From assembly GCF_900188345.1 (NCBI RefSeq), contig NZ_FZOD01000018.1, positions 62,001 through 126,000 on the forward strand: a stretch of DNA of 64,000 nt, written 5' to 3'. Of the stretch, positions 24,231 to 32,776 are shown in pieces; positions within the stretch are counted from its first letter, which is position 1; every line of letters starts with the position of its first letter. The notes beneath the pieces are model-generated. The model worked only from the letters and a program-made list of their open reading frames with translations. It had not been told where the DNA came from and did not search any database. The stretch comes from Streptosporangium subroseum (GTDB taxonomy: Bacteria; Actinomycetota; Actinomycetes; Streptosporangiales; Streptosporangiaceae). Both the position numbers and the translations under genes were made by a program.

Positions 24231-25286
24231 TCACGGGCCCACGGCCACGCCGTACGGGCTGTTGCCGACCGTGACGGTTGCGACGACCTTGAGGGTTTTC
24301 GGGTCGATGACCGTGAGGGTGCCCGCTCCTTGCTCCGTAACGTAGAGCGCGCTGGAGGTGACCGCCACGTTGAACGGGTCGGTGCCCGGAGGACCCACGG
24401 AAACCGTCGCCGAGACGCGGTGACCACGGGTGTCGATCACGGACACGTTTCCCGGGCCGAGAACGGCGACGTAGGCCGATCGGCCGCCCGGTCCGAGCGC
24501 CACATCAAAAGGCCCCTCGCCGACCGGCACGGTGGCCGTAATCGTCCCGGTACGGGTTCCGACGACCGAAACGCTCGCCGACACCTGGTCGGCCACGTAG
24601 ATCGACCCGCCGTCCGGGGTGACGGCGACGCCCACCGGGGAGCGGCCTGCGGGAAGGAGCCGGGTGGGCCGATGCGTACGGGTGTCGATGACCGACACGC
24701 TGCCCGACCCGGCATTGGCGACGTAGGCCGCGGCACCGTCGCGACTGACGGCCACGCTCACCGGGGAGGTGCCGACCGGGATGGACGCGGTCACCCGGTT
24801 GGTTCGGGTGTCGAGCACCGAGACGCTGTTCGAACCGCCGTTGGCGACGTAGAGGAACCTGCCGTCCGGACTCAGCTCGACACCGCTGGGGTCCTTTCCG
24901 ACCGGCACGGCCGTGACGATTTTTTTGGTTCGGGTGTCGAGTACCGAGACCTCGGCCGATCCGTTGCCGGCGATGTAGGCGTGCCTGCCGTCCGGGGCGA
25001 CCGCGATGCCTTCGGGCGCCGTACCGGCCGGCACGGTCGCGACGACCTTGTTCGTGCGGGCATCGATCACCGATACCGTGTCGTCGAGCTGGTTGGTGAC
25101 GTACACGTGGCCACCGGCGTCCGGGGCGACGGCGGCGGAGGGCACCGGGACCGAGGCCGGACCGATCGGCGCGGCGGGCGGACCGGACGCCGGCAGGAGC
25201 CCGATGCAGACCCCCATCACCGTCGCGAGCGCCTTCCCGCGCTGTCGGCCGGCGGCGTCGGCCCGAACTCGCCGGAGGAAACGCAT
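24231..25286 (-). CDS. Secreted YVTN-type beta-propeller protein
   Basis: A 351-residue protein with an N-terminal signal region (Arg-rich start, then ALATVMGVCIGLLPASG) and about seven tandem units of about 42 residues of the form VxVIDTRTxxVxATVPVGxxPxGVAVSPDGxxxYVAN. This is the 40-residue YVTN/YncE-type blade, giving a seven-bladed propeller. Such proteins are extracytoplasmic and bind proteins, DNA or metal cofactors. It lies downstream of the DyP peroxidase on the same strand (83 bp), so cotranscription and a partner role in extracellular oxidation are plausible. The ATG at 25286 is chosen over one six codons upstream. Confidence 0.88.
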   Translation of the reverse strand: MRFLRRVRADAAGRQRGKALATVMGVCIGLLPASGPPAAPIGPASVPVPSAAVAPDAGGHVYVTNQLDDTVSVIDARTNKVVATVPAGTAPEGIAVAPDGRHAYIAGNGSAEVSVLDTRTKKIVTAVPVGKDPSGVELSPDGRFLYVANGGSNSVSVLDTRTNRVTASIPVGTSPVSVAVSRDGAAAYVANAGSGSVSVIDTRTHRPTRLLPAGRSPVGVAVTPDGGSIYVADQVSASVSVVGTRTGTITATVPVGEGPFDVALGPGGRSAYVAVLGPGNVSVIDTRGHRVSATVSVGPPGTDPFNVAVTSSALYVTEQGAGTLTVIDPKTLKVVATVTVGNSPYGVAVGP

Positions 25287-25369
25287 CTCGCCTCCCGTGC
25301 GCATCGCAGGGTTCTGTCCGTGGACGGGACCGCCTGTCGCCGCAAACCGGTCCCGCTCGGAAGCGGTGG

Positions 25370-26671
25370 TCAGGTCAGGAGTTCTCGGGCGTAGTGGTCC
25401 TGGTCATCGCGCACGCCCGGAAGGGCGAAGAAGTAGCCTCCGCCCCGCGGGCTGATGTACGGCACCAGCGCTTCGCCTTCCAACCGGTTCTGCATGGTGA
25501 TGTAGGTGTTGAGCTCGCGCTGGAAGCAGCAGAACGCGTGTCCCAGGTCAAGGCCGCCGCGTACGTCCAGAGTCCGGTCGTAGTCGTAGCTGCGACGCAG
25601 GATGGTGCTGGTCGCCGCGGTCTGCGGGGTCTGGGGATTGGCGAGGCGGATATGCGAGTTCAGCGGAGTGATCAGTCCCTGCGGGTCGTTGGTGTAGATG
25701 GGATCGAGGAGGTCGGAGGCGTCCTCGGACAGGGCGTACATCGGGGCTCCGCTGTCCTTGCGGCGGCCGAAGATCCGCTCCTGCTGGGCGAGGGGCAGCT
25801 TCTGCCACTTTTCGATGTTGAAATGGACGATGCGCAGCACCTGGTAGGTACCGCCCGCCGCCCAGGCGGGCTCGGCGGTGCGCGGCTGCGCCCAGACCAG
25901 CTGGTCCATCTGGGTGGGGTCCGTGGTGTCCGGGTTGGAGGTGCCGTCTTTGAAGCCGAACCAGTCCCGCGGGGTACCGACGGGGCGCGGCGGATTGCGC
26001 TGGCAGTCGATGCGCCAGCGCGGTTTCATCGCGCCGCCTGTGTGGGCCAGGATGTCGAGCAGTGCGTGCACCGTCGTGTCACGGTGATCGGCGCACAGCT
26101 GTATCAGCATGTCGCCCTGGGACAGCGCGGGGTCCAGGTCGTCGTGACGGAAGGGCCGCATGGTGATGAGCTGGACCGGCCTGCGCGGGCCCAGTCCGTA
26201 GCGGCCGTCGAAGAGGGTCGCGCCGAGGGCGACGGTGATGGTGAGATTGTCCGGCGGGATCTTGGGCCCCAGAATGTCGTTGTCCGGTTGCGCTGAATCC
26301 GGTGGCGCCCTCGGCGGCGTGCCGCCCGCGGTGAGGAAGCGGGCCCGCGCGGTCAGCGTACGGAACAGCTCGGTGAGTTCTCCGCGGTCGGAGGCGGTCA
26401 CGTCGAAGGAGGCGAAGCTCCCGGTCGGCTGTGGGGGAGTGGCGATGCCCGCCTGATGGTAGCCGTGGAACGGAATCGCACCCGTGCCCGCGTTGCCGCC
26501 CCTCGCTCCGTCGGCGAGGGCCGCATCACCGGCCGGCGGGCTTCTGCCCGCCGCTCCAACGAGGCCCGCGGCGAGTGTGCCCTGAAGGAACGACCGCCGT
26601 CCGAAGGCACCCGCCGGACACTCTCCGCCGCCTCTCCCTGCCTCCTGGGCCGGCGGCCTTTCGTCAGCCAT
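25370..26671 (-). CDS. Tat-exported DyP-type heme peroxidase (EfeB-like)
   Basis: Dye-decolorizing peroxidase of 433 residues. A twin-arginine signal (GRRSFLQGTLAAGLVGAAG, Arg25-Arg26) indicates folded export with heme inside. The DyP signature GFKDGTSNP is at 239-247 with the distal catalytic Asp242, and the later segment up to YISPRGGGYFFALPG matches the C-terminal half. The N-terminal region before residue 80 is longer than in most relatives. DyP enzymes oxidise phenolics and lignin-like compounds with peroxide, and EfeB-type ones release iron from heme. Starts at 26671; an upstream in-frame start lacks support. Divergent from the catalase gene. Confidence 0.9.
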   Translation of the reverse strand: MADERPPAQEAGRGGGECPAGAFGRRSFLQGTLAAGLVGAAGRSPPAGDAALADGARGGNAGTGAIPFHGYHQAGIATPPQPTGSFASFDVTASDRGELTELFRTLTARARFLTAGGTPPRAPPDSAQPDNDILGPKIPPDNLTITVALGATLFDGRYGLGPRRPVQLITMRPFRHDDLDPALSQGDMLIQLCADHRDTTVHALLDILAHTGGAMKPRWRIDCQRNPPRPVGTPRDWFGFKDGTSNPDTTDPTQMDQLVWAQPRTAEPAWAAGGTYQVLRIVHFNIEKWQKLPLAQQERIFGRRKDSGAPMYALSEDASDLLDPIYTNDPQGLITPLNSHIRLANPQTPQTAATSTILRRSYDYDRTLDVRGGLDLGHAFCCFQRELNTYITMQNRLEGEALVPYISPRGGGYFFALPGVRDDQDHYARELLT

Positions 26672-27126
26672 GGACCCCCCCGAAACGAGCTCGGCGTCGT
26701 GCCGTGTCTGCGGCCTCGTCCTCACCGACCCTTACCCGGATGAATGCATATATTGGTCAACGTACCCCGCGCTTGGTGGGAATCGCAGTGGGCATTGGAC
26801 CAAATCTGGCCACCCTTGGGCTAAATAGCTTGGGGCTTCCGGCAGTATTCGACAACTCTGTGCGATGGGCCGCGTACCTGGTGGGTGGGGTTTGCGCGGG
26901 CTGAGGTTCCCGAGCGCCTCTCCAGGTCCTCCCACCACCTCGTCGCCCTAATCCGCGCCGGGGCATCGTTCGTCAACGGCGAACCTGCCGAACGCACCGA
27001 CAGGCCAGGCACCGAGAACGACTCACGCACAGTCGCATAAAAGATTTTCATTCATTGGTGTCGGCGATTGCTCCCGGGTGTCAGAGCGATTGCAAGCATG
27101 TCATGAAAGAAGAGGGGAAAAGGGAA
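26672..27126. other. Divergent promoter region, DyP/catalase
   Basis: This 455-bp space contains no gene. It is AT-richer than its surroundings and includes direct repeats CTTGGG...CTTGGGG (about 26815-26836) and the TA-rich stretch GCATATATTGG near 26748. The promoters of both peroxide-consuming genes must lie here, and a peroxide-sensing repressor (Fur/CatR family) would be expected to bind, but no clear box was recognised. Confidence 0.4.
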
Positions 27127-28599
27127 TTGAGTGACCAACCGCCAAACACGACCACGGACGCCGGGATCCCCGTGCCCAGCGATGAGCACTCACTCACGAC
27201 CGGTCCCGCCGGCCCTGTGCTGCTGCAGGATGCCTACCTAATTGAGAAGCTGGCCCACTTCGTCCGCGAGCGCGTCCCCGATCGCGTGTACCACGTCAAG
27301 GGCGGCGGCGCCTTCGGCTATTTCGAGGTGACCGCCGACGTCACCCAGTGGACCAAGGCCGCCTTCCTCAACCAAGTCGGAAAGCGCACGCCGATGCTCG
27401 CGCGCATCTCGTCGGTGGCCGGCGAAGAGGGCTACCCGGACACGGACCGCGACGTGCGCGGCTTCGCCCTCAAGTTCTACACCGAAGAGGGCAACTACGA
27501 CATGGTCGGCAACAACACGCCGGTCTTCTTCGTGCGCGACCCCATGAAGTTCCCTGACTTCATCCACTCGCAGGAGCGCATGCCCGACAGTGGCCTGCGC
27601 AGCAACAACATGCAGTGGGACTTCTGGACGCTCTCGCCCGAGTCGGCCCACCAGGTGACAGTCCTGATGAGCGACCGGGGCACGCCGCGCACCTGGCGCA
27701 ACATGAACGGCTACAGCAGCGACACGTACATGTGGGAGAACGCCGCGGGCGAGAAGTTCTGGGTGAAGTACCACTTCAAGACCGAGCAGGGCATCGAGAA
27801 CATGACCGACGCCGAGGCCAGGGCCATGCGCGCCGAGGACCTCGACTACCACCGGCGTGACCTGCGGGAGGCGATCGCCCGCAACGACCACCCGTCCTGG
27901 CGCCTCGAGATGCAGATCATGCCGTACGAGGACGCGGCCGACTACCGCTTCAACCCCTTCGACATCACCAAGGTCTGGCCGCACGAGGACTACCCGACGA
28001 TCCCGATCGGCCGGATGGTGCTCGACCGCAACCCCGAGAACTTCTTCGCCCAAATTGTGCAGGCCGGGTTCGACGTGGCGAACTTTGTCCCGGGCATCGG
28101 ACCCAGCCCGGACCGGATGGTACTGGGGCGCATGTTCGCCTACGGCGACTCACAGCGCTATCGCACCGGTCCCAACTATGCCCAACTGCCGGTCAACCGG
28201 CCGTTCAACGAGGTGCACAACTACAACAAGGACGGCCCGATGCGCTACGACCACACCGGGAACCGGCCGGTCTACGCGCCGAACAGCTACGGCGGGCCCA
28301 AGGCCGATCCGCAGCGTTACCGTGACCCGAGCTGGTTTGTGGAGGCCGCCGAGATCATGCGCACGGCCTACGTGGCGCACAAGGACGACAACGACTTCAT
28401 CCAGCCCGGCACGCTCTACCGCCAGGTGATGTCGCCGACCGATCGAGACCATTTGGTCGGCAACATCGTCTGGCACCTGAGCCAGGGGGTGGAGCGCTTC
28501 ATCCAGGAGCGCGCGATCAACGACTACTGGAGCAAGGTCGACCCCGACCTCGGCACTCGCGTCGCCCACGATCTGGGTCTCGTGGCTTCGGTGCGGTAG
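27127..28599 (+). CDS. Monofunctional heme catalase (clade 3)
   Basis: Catalase of 490 residues that converts hydrogen peroxide to water and oxygen. The catalytic region (FAL..YTEEGNYDMVGNNTPVFFVRD) and the heme-ligand motif RMFAYGDSQRYR (the Tyr is the axial ligand) are present, as is the distal histidine in VYHVKGGGAFG. The length is that of small-subunit catalases. Start is placed at TTG 27127, where family similarity (SDQPPNTTTDAG) begins after GAGGGG; an ATG at 27103 is in frame and adds eight residues. Divergent from the DyP peroxidase, together forming a peroxide-defence pair. Confidence 0.93.
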   Translation: MSDQPPNTTTDAGIPVPSDEHSLTTGPAGPVLLQDAYLIEKLAHFVRERVPDRVYHVKGGGAFGYFEVTADVTQWTKAAFLNQVGKRTPMLARISSVAGEEGYPDTDRDVRGFALKFYTEEGNYDMVGNNTPVFFVRDPMKFPDFIHSQERMPDSGLRSNNMQWDFWTLSPESAHQVTVLMSDRGTPRTWRNMNGYSSDTYMWENAAGEKFWVKYHFKTEQGIENMTDAEARAMRAEDLDYHRRDLREAIARNDHPSWRLEMQIMPYEDAADYRFNPFDITKVWPHEDYPTIPIGRMVLDRNPENFFAQIVQAGFDVANFVPGIGPSPDRMVLGRMFAYGDSQRYRTGPNYAQLPVNRPFNEVHNYNKDGPMRYDHTGNRPVYAPNSYGGPKADPQRYRDPSWFVEAAEIMRTAYVAHKDDNDFIQPGTLYRQVMSPTDRDHLVGNIVWHLSQGVERFIQERAINDYWSKVDPDLGTRVAHDLGLVASVR

Positions 28600-28617
28600 A
28601 GAGGCAGCGACTGGGAC

Positions 28618-28794
28618 TTGGCCGCGAACGAGTCCGGCGCGACCCGGCTTGACTTCGTACCGCTCGGCCAGGTCCAGGCTGCGCGCCTCGTTCACCCGCA
28701 GGGCGGTAAGGCCGGGGTTGTACCGCACAAGCTCCAGAAGCCGTACGGCTGCTTTGCCCGTGGGCGAGAGCCCCTTTTCGGTCCGGCTGTTAAA
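28618..28794 (-). pseudogene. Possible tyrosine-recombinase fragment
   Basis: On the minus strand, directly before the PBP gene, an open stretch reads GKAAVRLLELVRYNPG then LTALRVNEARSLDLAER. This matches the box I region of phage-type integrases ('LLL.tGlRvnEa..Ldv.D'), where the conserved Arg is catalytic. The frame has no start and runs antisense into the catalase 3' end, so at most it is a 55-residue remnant. It could be chance similarity. Confidence 0.25.
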
Positions 28795-28814
28795 CCGGTA
28801 TCGGGAGAGGGGCC

Positions 28815-30281
28815 ATGGTTGCACCACGCGCACGCCGGATCAACATCCCCCTGCGGCACGTCGCCCTGATGTGCGGAGGGATGTTGTTCGTGCTGCTCGC
28901 TCAGACGACCTATCTCCAGGGGATCGACGCCGCGCGGCTCAACGAGGATTCACGCAACCTGCGGACGATGATCGCGCGTTTCGAGAGCCCCAGGGGCAAG
29001 ATCCTGCTCCACGACGGCACGGTCATCGCGACCAGCCGTGTGACCGGGGACGGCAGGTACAGATACCGGCGGTTCTATCCCAACGGCCCGCTCTACGCCG
29101 CGGTGACCGGATACGTCTCGCTCTACAGCGCCGGCGGCATCGAGGAGGCGGAGGACGCCGTGCTGTCCGGGAGCGACCCCCGGGTGAAGGTACGCGGGCT
29201 GGTGGACGGCACCCGGGTCGGCGCCACGCTCAGGCTCACCGTCGACCGGCGGGCGCAGCGGGCCGCCTACGAGGGACTGCGCGACACGGGGCTGCCCGGC
29301 GCCGCCGTCGCGATCGACCCGAAGACCGGCGAGATCCTGGCCATGGTGTCCTTCCCCTCCTACGATCCGAACGCCTACACGACCTTCAACACCGTCAAGC
29401 TCGGCAGGGTGGACAAGCGACTGCAGGACGATCCCGGCAATCCGCTGCTGAACCGGACGATCCAGCAGAACTATCCGCCCGGGTCCACCTTCAAGGTCGT
29501 CACCTCGGCGGCGGCGCTCGGCTCGGGGAAGTACGGTCCGAACACCCCTGTCAGCGCGCCCACCGCCCTCCGCCTTCCCGGCACGAACACCTACCTGCGC
29601 AACTTCGGGGGCGCCTCCTGCGGTGACGGCAACCCCCCGCTGCTGTACGCGTTCAAGCTCTCGTGCAACACACCGTTCGCGAAGATCGGCACTGCTCTCG
29701 GCCAGGACGCACTGCGCGAGCAGGCCGAGGCGTTCGGGTTCGACACGGACGACCTGGCCGTTCCCATGCCGGTCGCCAGAAGCGTGTATCCGTCGGAGAT
29801 GGACGAGGCGCAGACCGCGCTGTCGGCGCTGGGCCAGTTCAACGACCGGGTCACCCCGCTCATGATCGCGATGATCGCGGCGGCGGTCGCCAACGACGGC
29901 GTGCTGATGCGTCCCCACCTCGTGCGGGAGGTCCGGCTCTCCGACGGCAGAGTGATCGACGAGACCGAACCGTCGCAGTATCGCCAGGTGCTCAGCACGA
30001 GCGTGGCCGAGCGGCTCACCCAGATGATGGTCGCCGTCACCGAGCCGGGCGGCACCGGCACCGCCGCCGCCATCCCGGGAACCACGGTCGCCGCGAAGAG
30101 CGGCACCGCCGAGAACGTCGCCTCCCAGCAGGACCACGCGGTCTTCACCAGTTTCGCCCCGGCGTCCGATCCCCAGGTGGCCGTGGGGGTCCTGGTGGAG
30201 CGCGGCGGGCGGGGCGGACAGGTGGCGGCTCCCATAGCAAAGGCCATCATGGAAGCGGTGCTGAACGATCAGACGGAGTAG
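28815..30281 (+). CDS. Class B penicillin-binding protein (PbpA-like transpeptidase)
   Basis: Membrane-anchored peptidoglycan transpeptidase of 488 residues: single N-terminal helix at about 15-33, PBP dimerisation-type region to about 140, and a transpeptidase domain. All three active-site motifs are present: Ser224-x-x-Lys227 (GSTFK), Ser283-Cys-Asn285 and Lys428-Ser-Gly-Thr (KSGTAE). PbpA-type enzymes form septal or polar cross-links. It stands apart from the usual rodA/pbpA/pknB cluster, so it may be a specialised or resistance paralog. Its 3' end is tandemly duplicated downstream. Confidence 0.92.
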   Translation: MVAPRARRINIPLRHVALMCGGMLFVLLAQTTYLQGIDAARLNEDSRNLRTMIARFESPRGKILLHDGTVIATSRVTGDGRYRYRRFYPNGPLYAAVTGYVSLYSAGGIEEAEDAVLSGSDPRVKVRGLVDGTRVGATLRLTVDRRAQRAAYEGLRDTGLPGAAVAIDPKTGEILAMVSFPSYDPNAYTTFNTVKLGRVDKRLQDDPGNPLLNRTIQQNYPPGSTFKVVTSAAALGSGKYGPNTPVSAPTALRLPGTNTYLRNFGGASCGDGNPPLLYAFKLSCNTPFAKIGTALGQDALREQAEAFGFDTDDLAVPMPVARSVYPSEMDEAQTALSALGQFNDRVTPLMIAMIAAAVANDGVLMRPHLVREVRLSDGRVIDETEPSQYRQVLSTSVAERLTQMMVAVTEPGGTGTAAAIPGTTVAAKSGTAENVASQQDHAVFTSFAPASDPQVAVGVLVERGGRGGQVAAPIAKAIMEAVLNDQTE

Positions 30282-30470
30282 GGCGGGCTCCGCGGATCGC
30301 GAAGGTCATCATGGAGGCCGCGCCGAACGATCAGGAGTGGAGCGGGCTCCGCGGATCGCAAAAAGCCATCATGTGAATCGTGCCGAACGATCGGGCGGAG
30401 GGCGGGCTCCGCGGATCGCGGGGGTGTCATGCGGGCCGTACCGGACGATCAGGCGGAGTAGGCGGAGGCC
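30233..30470. repeat. Tandem duplication between PBP and ABC-exporter gene ends (59/60-bp period)
   Basis: The PBP tail (ATAGCAAAGGCCATCATGGA ... AACGATCAGACGGAG, stop) is followed by units that start with GCGGGCTCCGCGGATCGC at 30283, 30342 and 30402 (59 and 60 bp apart). Each continues with a degraded version of the PBP tail: AAGGTCATCATGGAGGCC, AAAAGCCATCATGTGA, GGGGTGTCATGCGGGCC, and then ACGATCAGGCGGAG or similar. The fourth unit runs into the convergent ABC gene, whose last codons (GATCAGGCGGAGTAGG on this strand) are the same sequence as the PBP end. Confidence 0.9.
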
Positions 30471-32419
30471 TGCAGATTGTAGAGGTCGGCGTAGAGACCG
30501 TTGAGCTCTATGAGCTGGTCGTGGGTGCCGTGCTCGGTGACCTTGCCGTGGTCCAGGACGTAGATCCGGTCCGCGTAGCGGACGCTGGCCAGCCGGTGGG
30601 TGATCAACAGGACGGTACGGCCGTCGGCGTGCTGCCGGATGCGGGTGAAGAGGGCGTCCTCGGCCCGGGCGTCGAGGGCGGCCGTGGGTTCGTCGCAGAT
30701 CAGCAGCGGGGCGTCGCGGTGGAAGCCCCGGGCGACGGCGATCCGCTGCCACTGGCCGCCGGACAGCTCATGGCCGTCCTTGAAGCGCCGGTCGAGCAGG
30801 GTGTTGTAGCCGTGGGGCAGCTCGGCGACGACCTGGTCGGCGCCCGCGACCTCGGCCGCCGAGATCAGCGCGCCCTCGCCCTTTTCTGTGCCCATGCTGA
30901 TGTTGTCCCTGGCGTTCAGCGGCCAGCGCGTGTGGTCCTGGGCGATGACCGCGATGTGACGGCGGAGCTGGTCGGGGTCGACGTCGGCCAGATCGGTCCC
31001 GTCCCAGAGGACCCGCCCGCTGTCCGGTTCGTAGAGCCCGGACAGGATCTTGGCCAGCGTGGTCTTGCCCGAGCCGTTCTCGCCGACAAGAGCGATCACC
31101 TCGCCCCGGTCGATGGTGATCGACATCCCCTGGAGTGCGGGGGCGCTGGAGCCCGGGTAGGTGAAGACGACGTCCTCGGCGGTGATCCGTTCGAAGGTCT
31201 CGGGGGCCTTTTCCGGGCGCCCGGCGCCCAGCCGGCTCTCCGCGTCGGCACAGAAGTCGAGGAAGTCGGTGAAGTAGAGACCCTCCTCGTAGAGGCGGTT
31301 GGTGGCGTACATCAGGTTGGCCAGGTAGGTCTGGCCCGAACGGATGGCCAGTACGGCGGTGCCCGCCACGGCCAGCGGCACCGCGCCCACGGCCAGCAGC
31401 ACGCCCAGGGCGACGTAGACGATGGCCGTGCCGATCCCGCCGAGCGCCTCTCCGGCGATCTTCACGAACGTCTGCCGCCGCGCCAGGCGCAGCAGGATGG
31501 CCTGCTCCGCCGTGGCCACCACGTCGTACATCCGCATCAGGAAGTCCCGCATGGTGAACGAGCGCACCTCGGCGGCCGCCTCGCGCTCCGCCAGCAGCTC
31601 CGCGATGATCCACTTACGGCGCATGGCGGGGATCAGCGCGTACATGGTGGTGTAGCGCATCCGCGCCGAGCGGATCGCGGCCCAGGCGTCGGGCAGCACG
31701 GCCAGCACCAGCAGCGGCAGCAGGATGGGGTGGAGCACCCCGAGCACGCCCGCCGCCGCGGCGATCCCGATGAGCGCGGTCAGCACGTTGATGGTCGTGC
31801 CGACCACCACGTCCGCCATGGCCACCCCCCGCGCCCTGGCCCGCTGGAGCGCGTCGTGAAAGTCGGGGTCGTCGAAGGCCGCCAGGCTGACCTGGCTGGT
31901 GAGCCCGTACAGTCGTTCCTCGGCGATCCGGCTGACCTGGGGGTCCAGCCGGGACTGCGCCCAGCCCGCGCCCGCCTGGGTCAGCGTGCGCAGGGTGGCG
32001 GCCACGCCCACCATGATCAGACTGGGCAGGGCGTCCATGACCCGCTCCGGGGTCGGCCCCGCCGCGAACAGGGCCGACAGCACCCCGGTGGTGGCGAGCA
32101 GCCCGAACGCGGTGAACACCCCGGAGATCAGGCTCAGACTGATCGTGATGGTGGTGTCACGGGGATCGGCCAGCCACGCCAGCCGTACGGCCTGCGACAC
32201 CAGCGCGGGCAGCCGCCGGGCGATGGTCAGGAAGCTGACCCCCGTCATCTTGCCGACGTGAGCGTGCCACTCGGAGAGGGTGAGCTCGCCGAGCTCGGGA
32301 GCGGGTTCGGAGGGCTCGGGAGGTTCAGGGGGTTTGGAAGGTCCGGGAGGTTCGGAGGGTCCGGGGGGCTTGGAGGGTTCGGGGGGCTTGGAGGGAGCTT
32401 CCGGGGGAGTGTCGGGCAT
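30449..32419 (-). CDS. ABC transporter, fused permease and ATP-binding half-transporter
   Basis: Exporter half-transporter of 656 residues. An N-terminal Pro/Glu/Ser-rich tail with repeated KPPEPSEPPGPS units (about residues 5-45) is followed by a six-helix membrane domain (about 80-400) and a nucleotide-binding domain: Walker A GENGSGKTT, Q-loop AQDHTRWPL, signature LSGGQWQR, Walker B LLICDEPTAALD and H-loop THR. It would dimerise; the substrate is unknown. The low-complexity cytoplasmic tail is not normal for the family and looks like a repeat expansion. Confidence 0.9.
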   Translation of the reverse strand: MPDTPPEAPSKPPEPSKPPGPSEPPGPSKPPEPPEPSEPAPELGELTLSEWHAHVGKMTGVSFLTIARRLPALVSQAVRLAWLADPRDTTITISLSLISGVFTAFGLLATTGVLSALFAAGPTPERVMDALPSLIMVGVAATLRTLTQAGAGWAQSRLDPQVSRIAEERLYGLTSQVSLAAFDDPDFHDALQRARARGVAMADVVVGTTINVLTALIGIAAAAGVLGVLHPILLPLLVLAVLPDAWAAIRSARMRYTTMYALIPAMRRKWIIAELLAEREAAAEVRSFTMRDFLMRMYDVVATAEQAILLRLARRQTFVKIAGEALGGIGTAIVYVALGVLLAVGAVPLAVAGTAVLAIRSGQTYLANLMYATNRLYEEGLYFTDFLDFCADAESRLGAGRPEKAPETFERITAEDVVFTYPGSSAPALQGMSITIDRGEVIALVGENGSGKTTLAKILSGLYEPDSGRVLWDGTDLADVDPDQLRRHIAVIAQDHTRWPLNARDNISMGTEKGEGALISAAEVAGADQVVAELPHGYNTLLDRRFKDGHELSGGQWQRIAVARGFHRDAPLLICDEPTAALDARAEDALFTRIRQHADGRTVLLITHRLASVRYADRIYVLDHGKVTEHGTHDQLIELNGLYADLYNLQASAYSA

Positions 32420-32776
32420 AGGAGCAGTGTGAATCGCCGTACCGACAATCCGCCATCGGATGGCCGGGGACGGCCAGGGTGGGCCCGTCGGCGCGGATTG
32501 CCGCGAGCCGGAACCGAATTCCGGGTGCGGTATCGCGAGGGCTGGGGATGGTGGGGCTGGTTTCCATGCGGGTTATCGGGGGTTCGGGGATCCCCGGCGA
32601 TGGTCTTTCTGTAAGGGCGGTGATGGCCGGGGCGGGTCCGCGTGTGGACTATCACGAAGGTATACCGGACACCGAGATGATCTCCGCATTAAAAAATAGG
32701 TCCAAGCCCGGGCATGCTTCGGTAATTGATGTCACACTTTCTGTGACGGTTCTACCCTCGACCTATTTAAGAGCCG
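32420..32776. promoter_or_regulatory. Divergent promoter region with nested inverted repeats
   Basis: Directly upstream of the NB-ARC/LuxR gene lie two nested inverted repeats: outer arms AAATAGGTC (32694-32702) and GACCTATTT (32760-32768), inner arms GTCACA (32731-32736) and TGTGAC (32742-32747) with a 5-base loop. The region is clearly AT-rich compared with its surroundings. The inner repeat is the mirror of a CRP-type half-site pair. No gene is seen in the other 280 bases. Confidence 0.5.

Noticed and set aside
30283..30419. Repeats interpreted as a CRISPR array
   Set aside because: The repeats are unequal, extend from the PBP coding end and have repeat-like sequence in the intervals instead of unique spacers; no cas genes.
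30380..32614. A 744-codon open frame antisense to the ABC exporter
   Set aside because: It mirrors the GC-rich third-codon pattern of the real ABC gene and has no family resemblance; the opposite strand has all ABC motifs.
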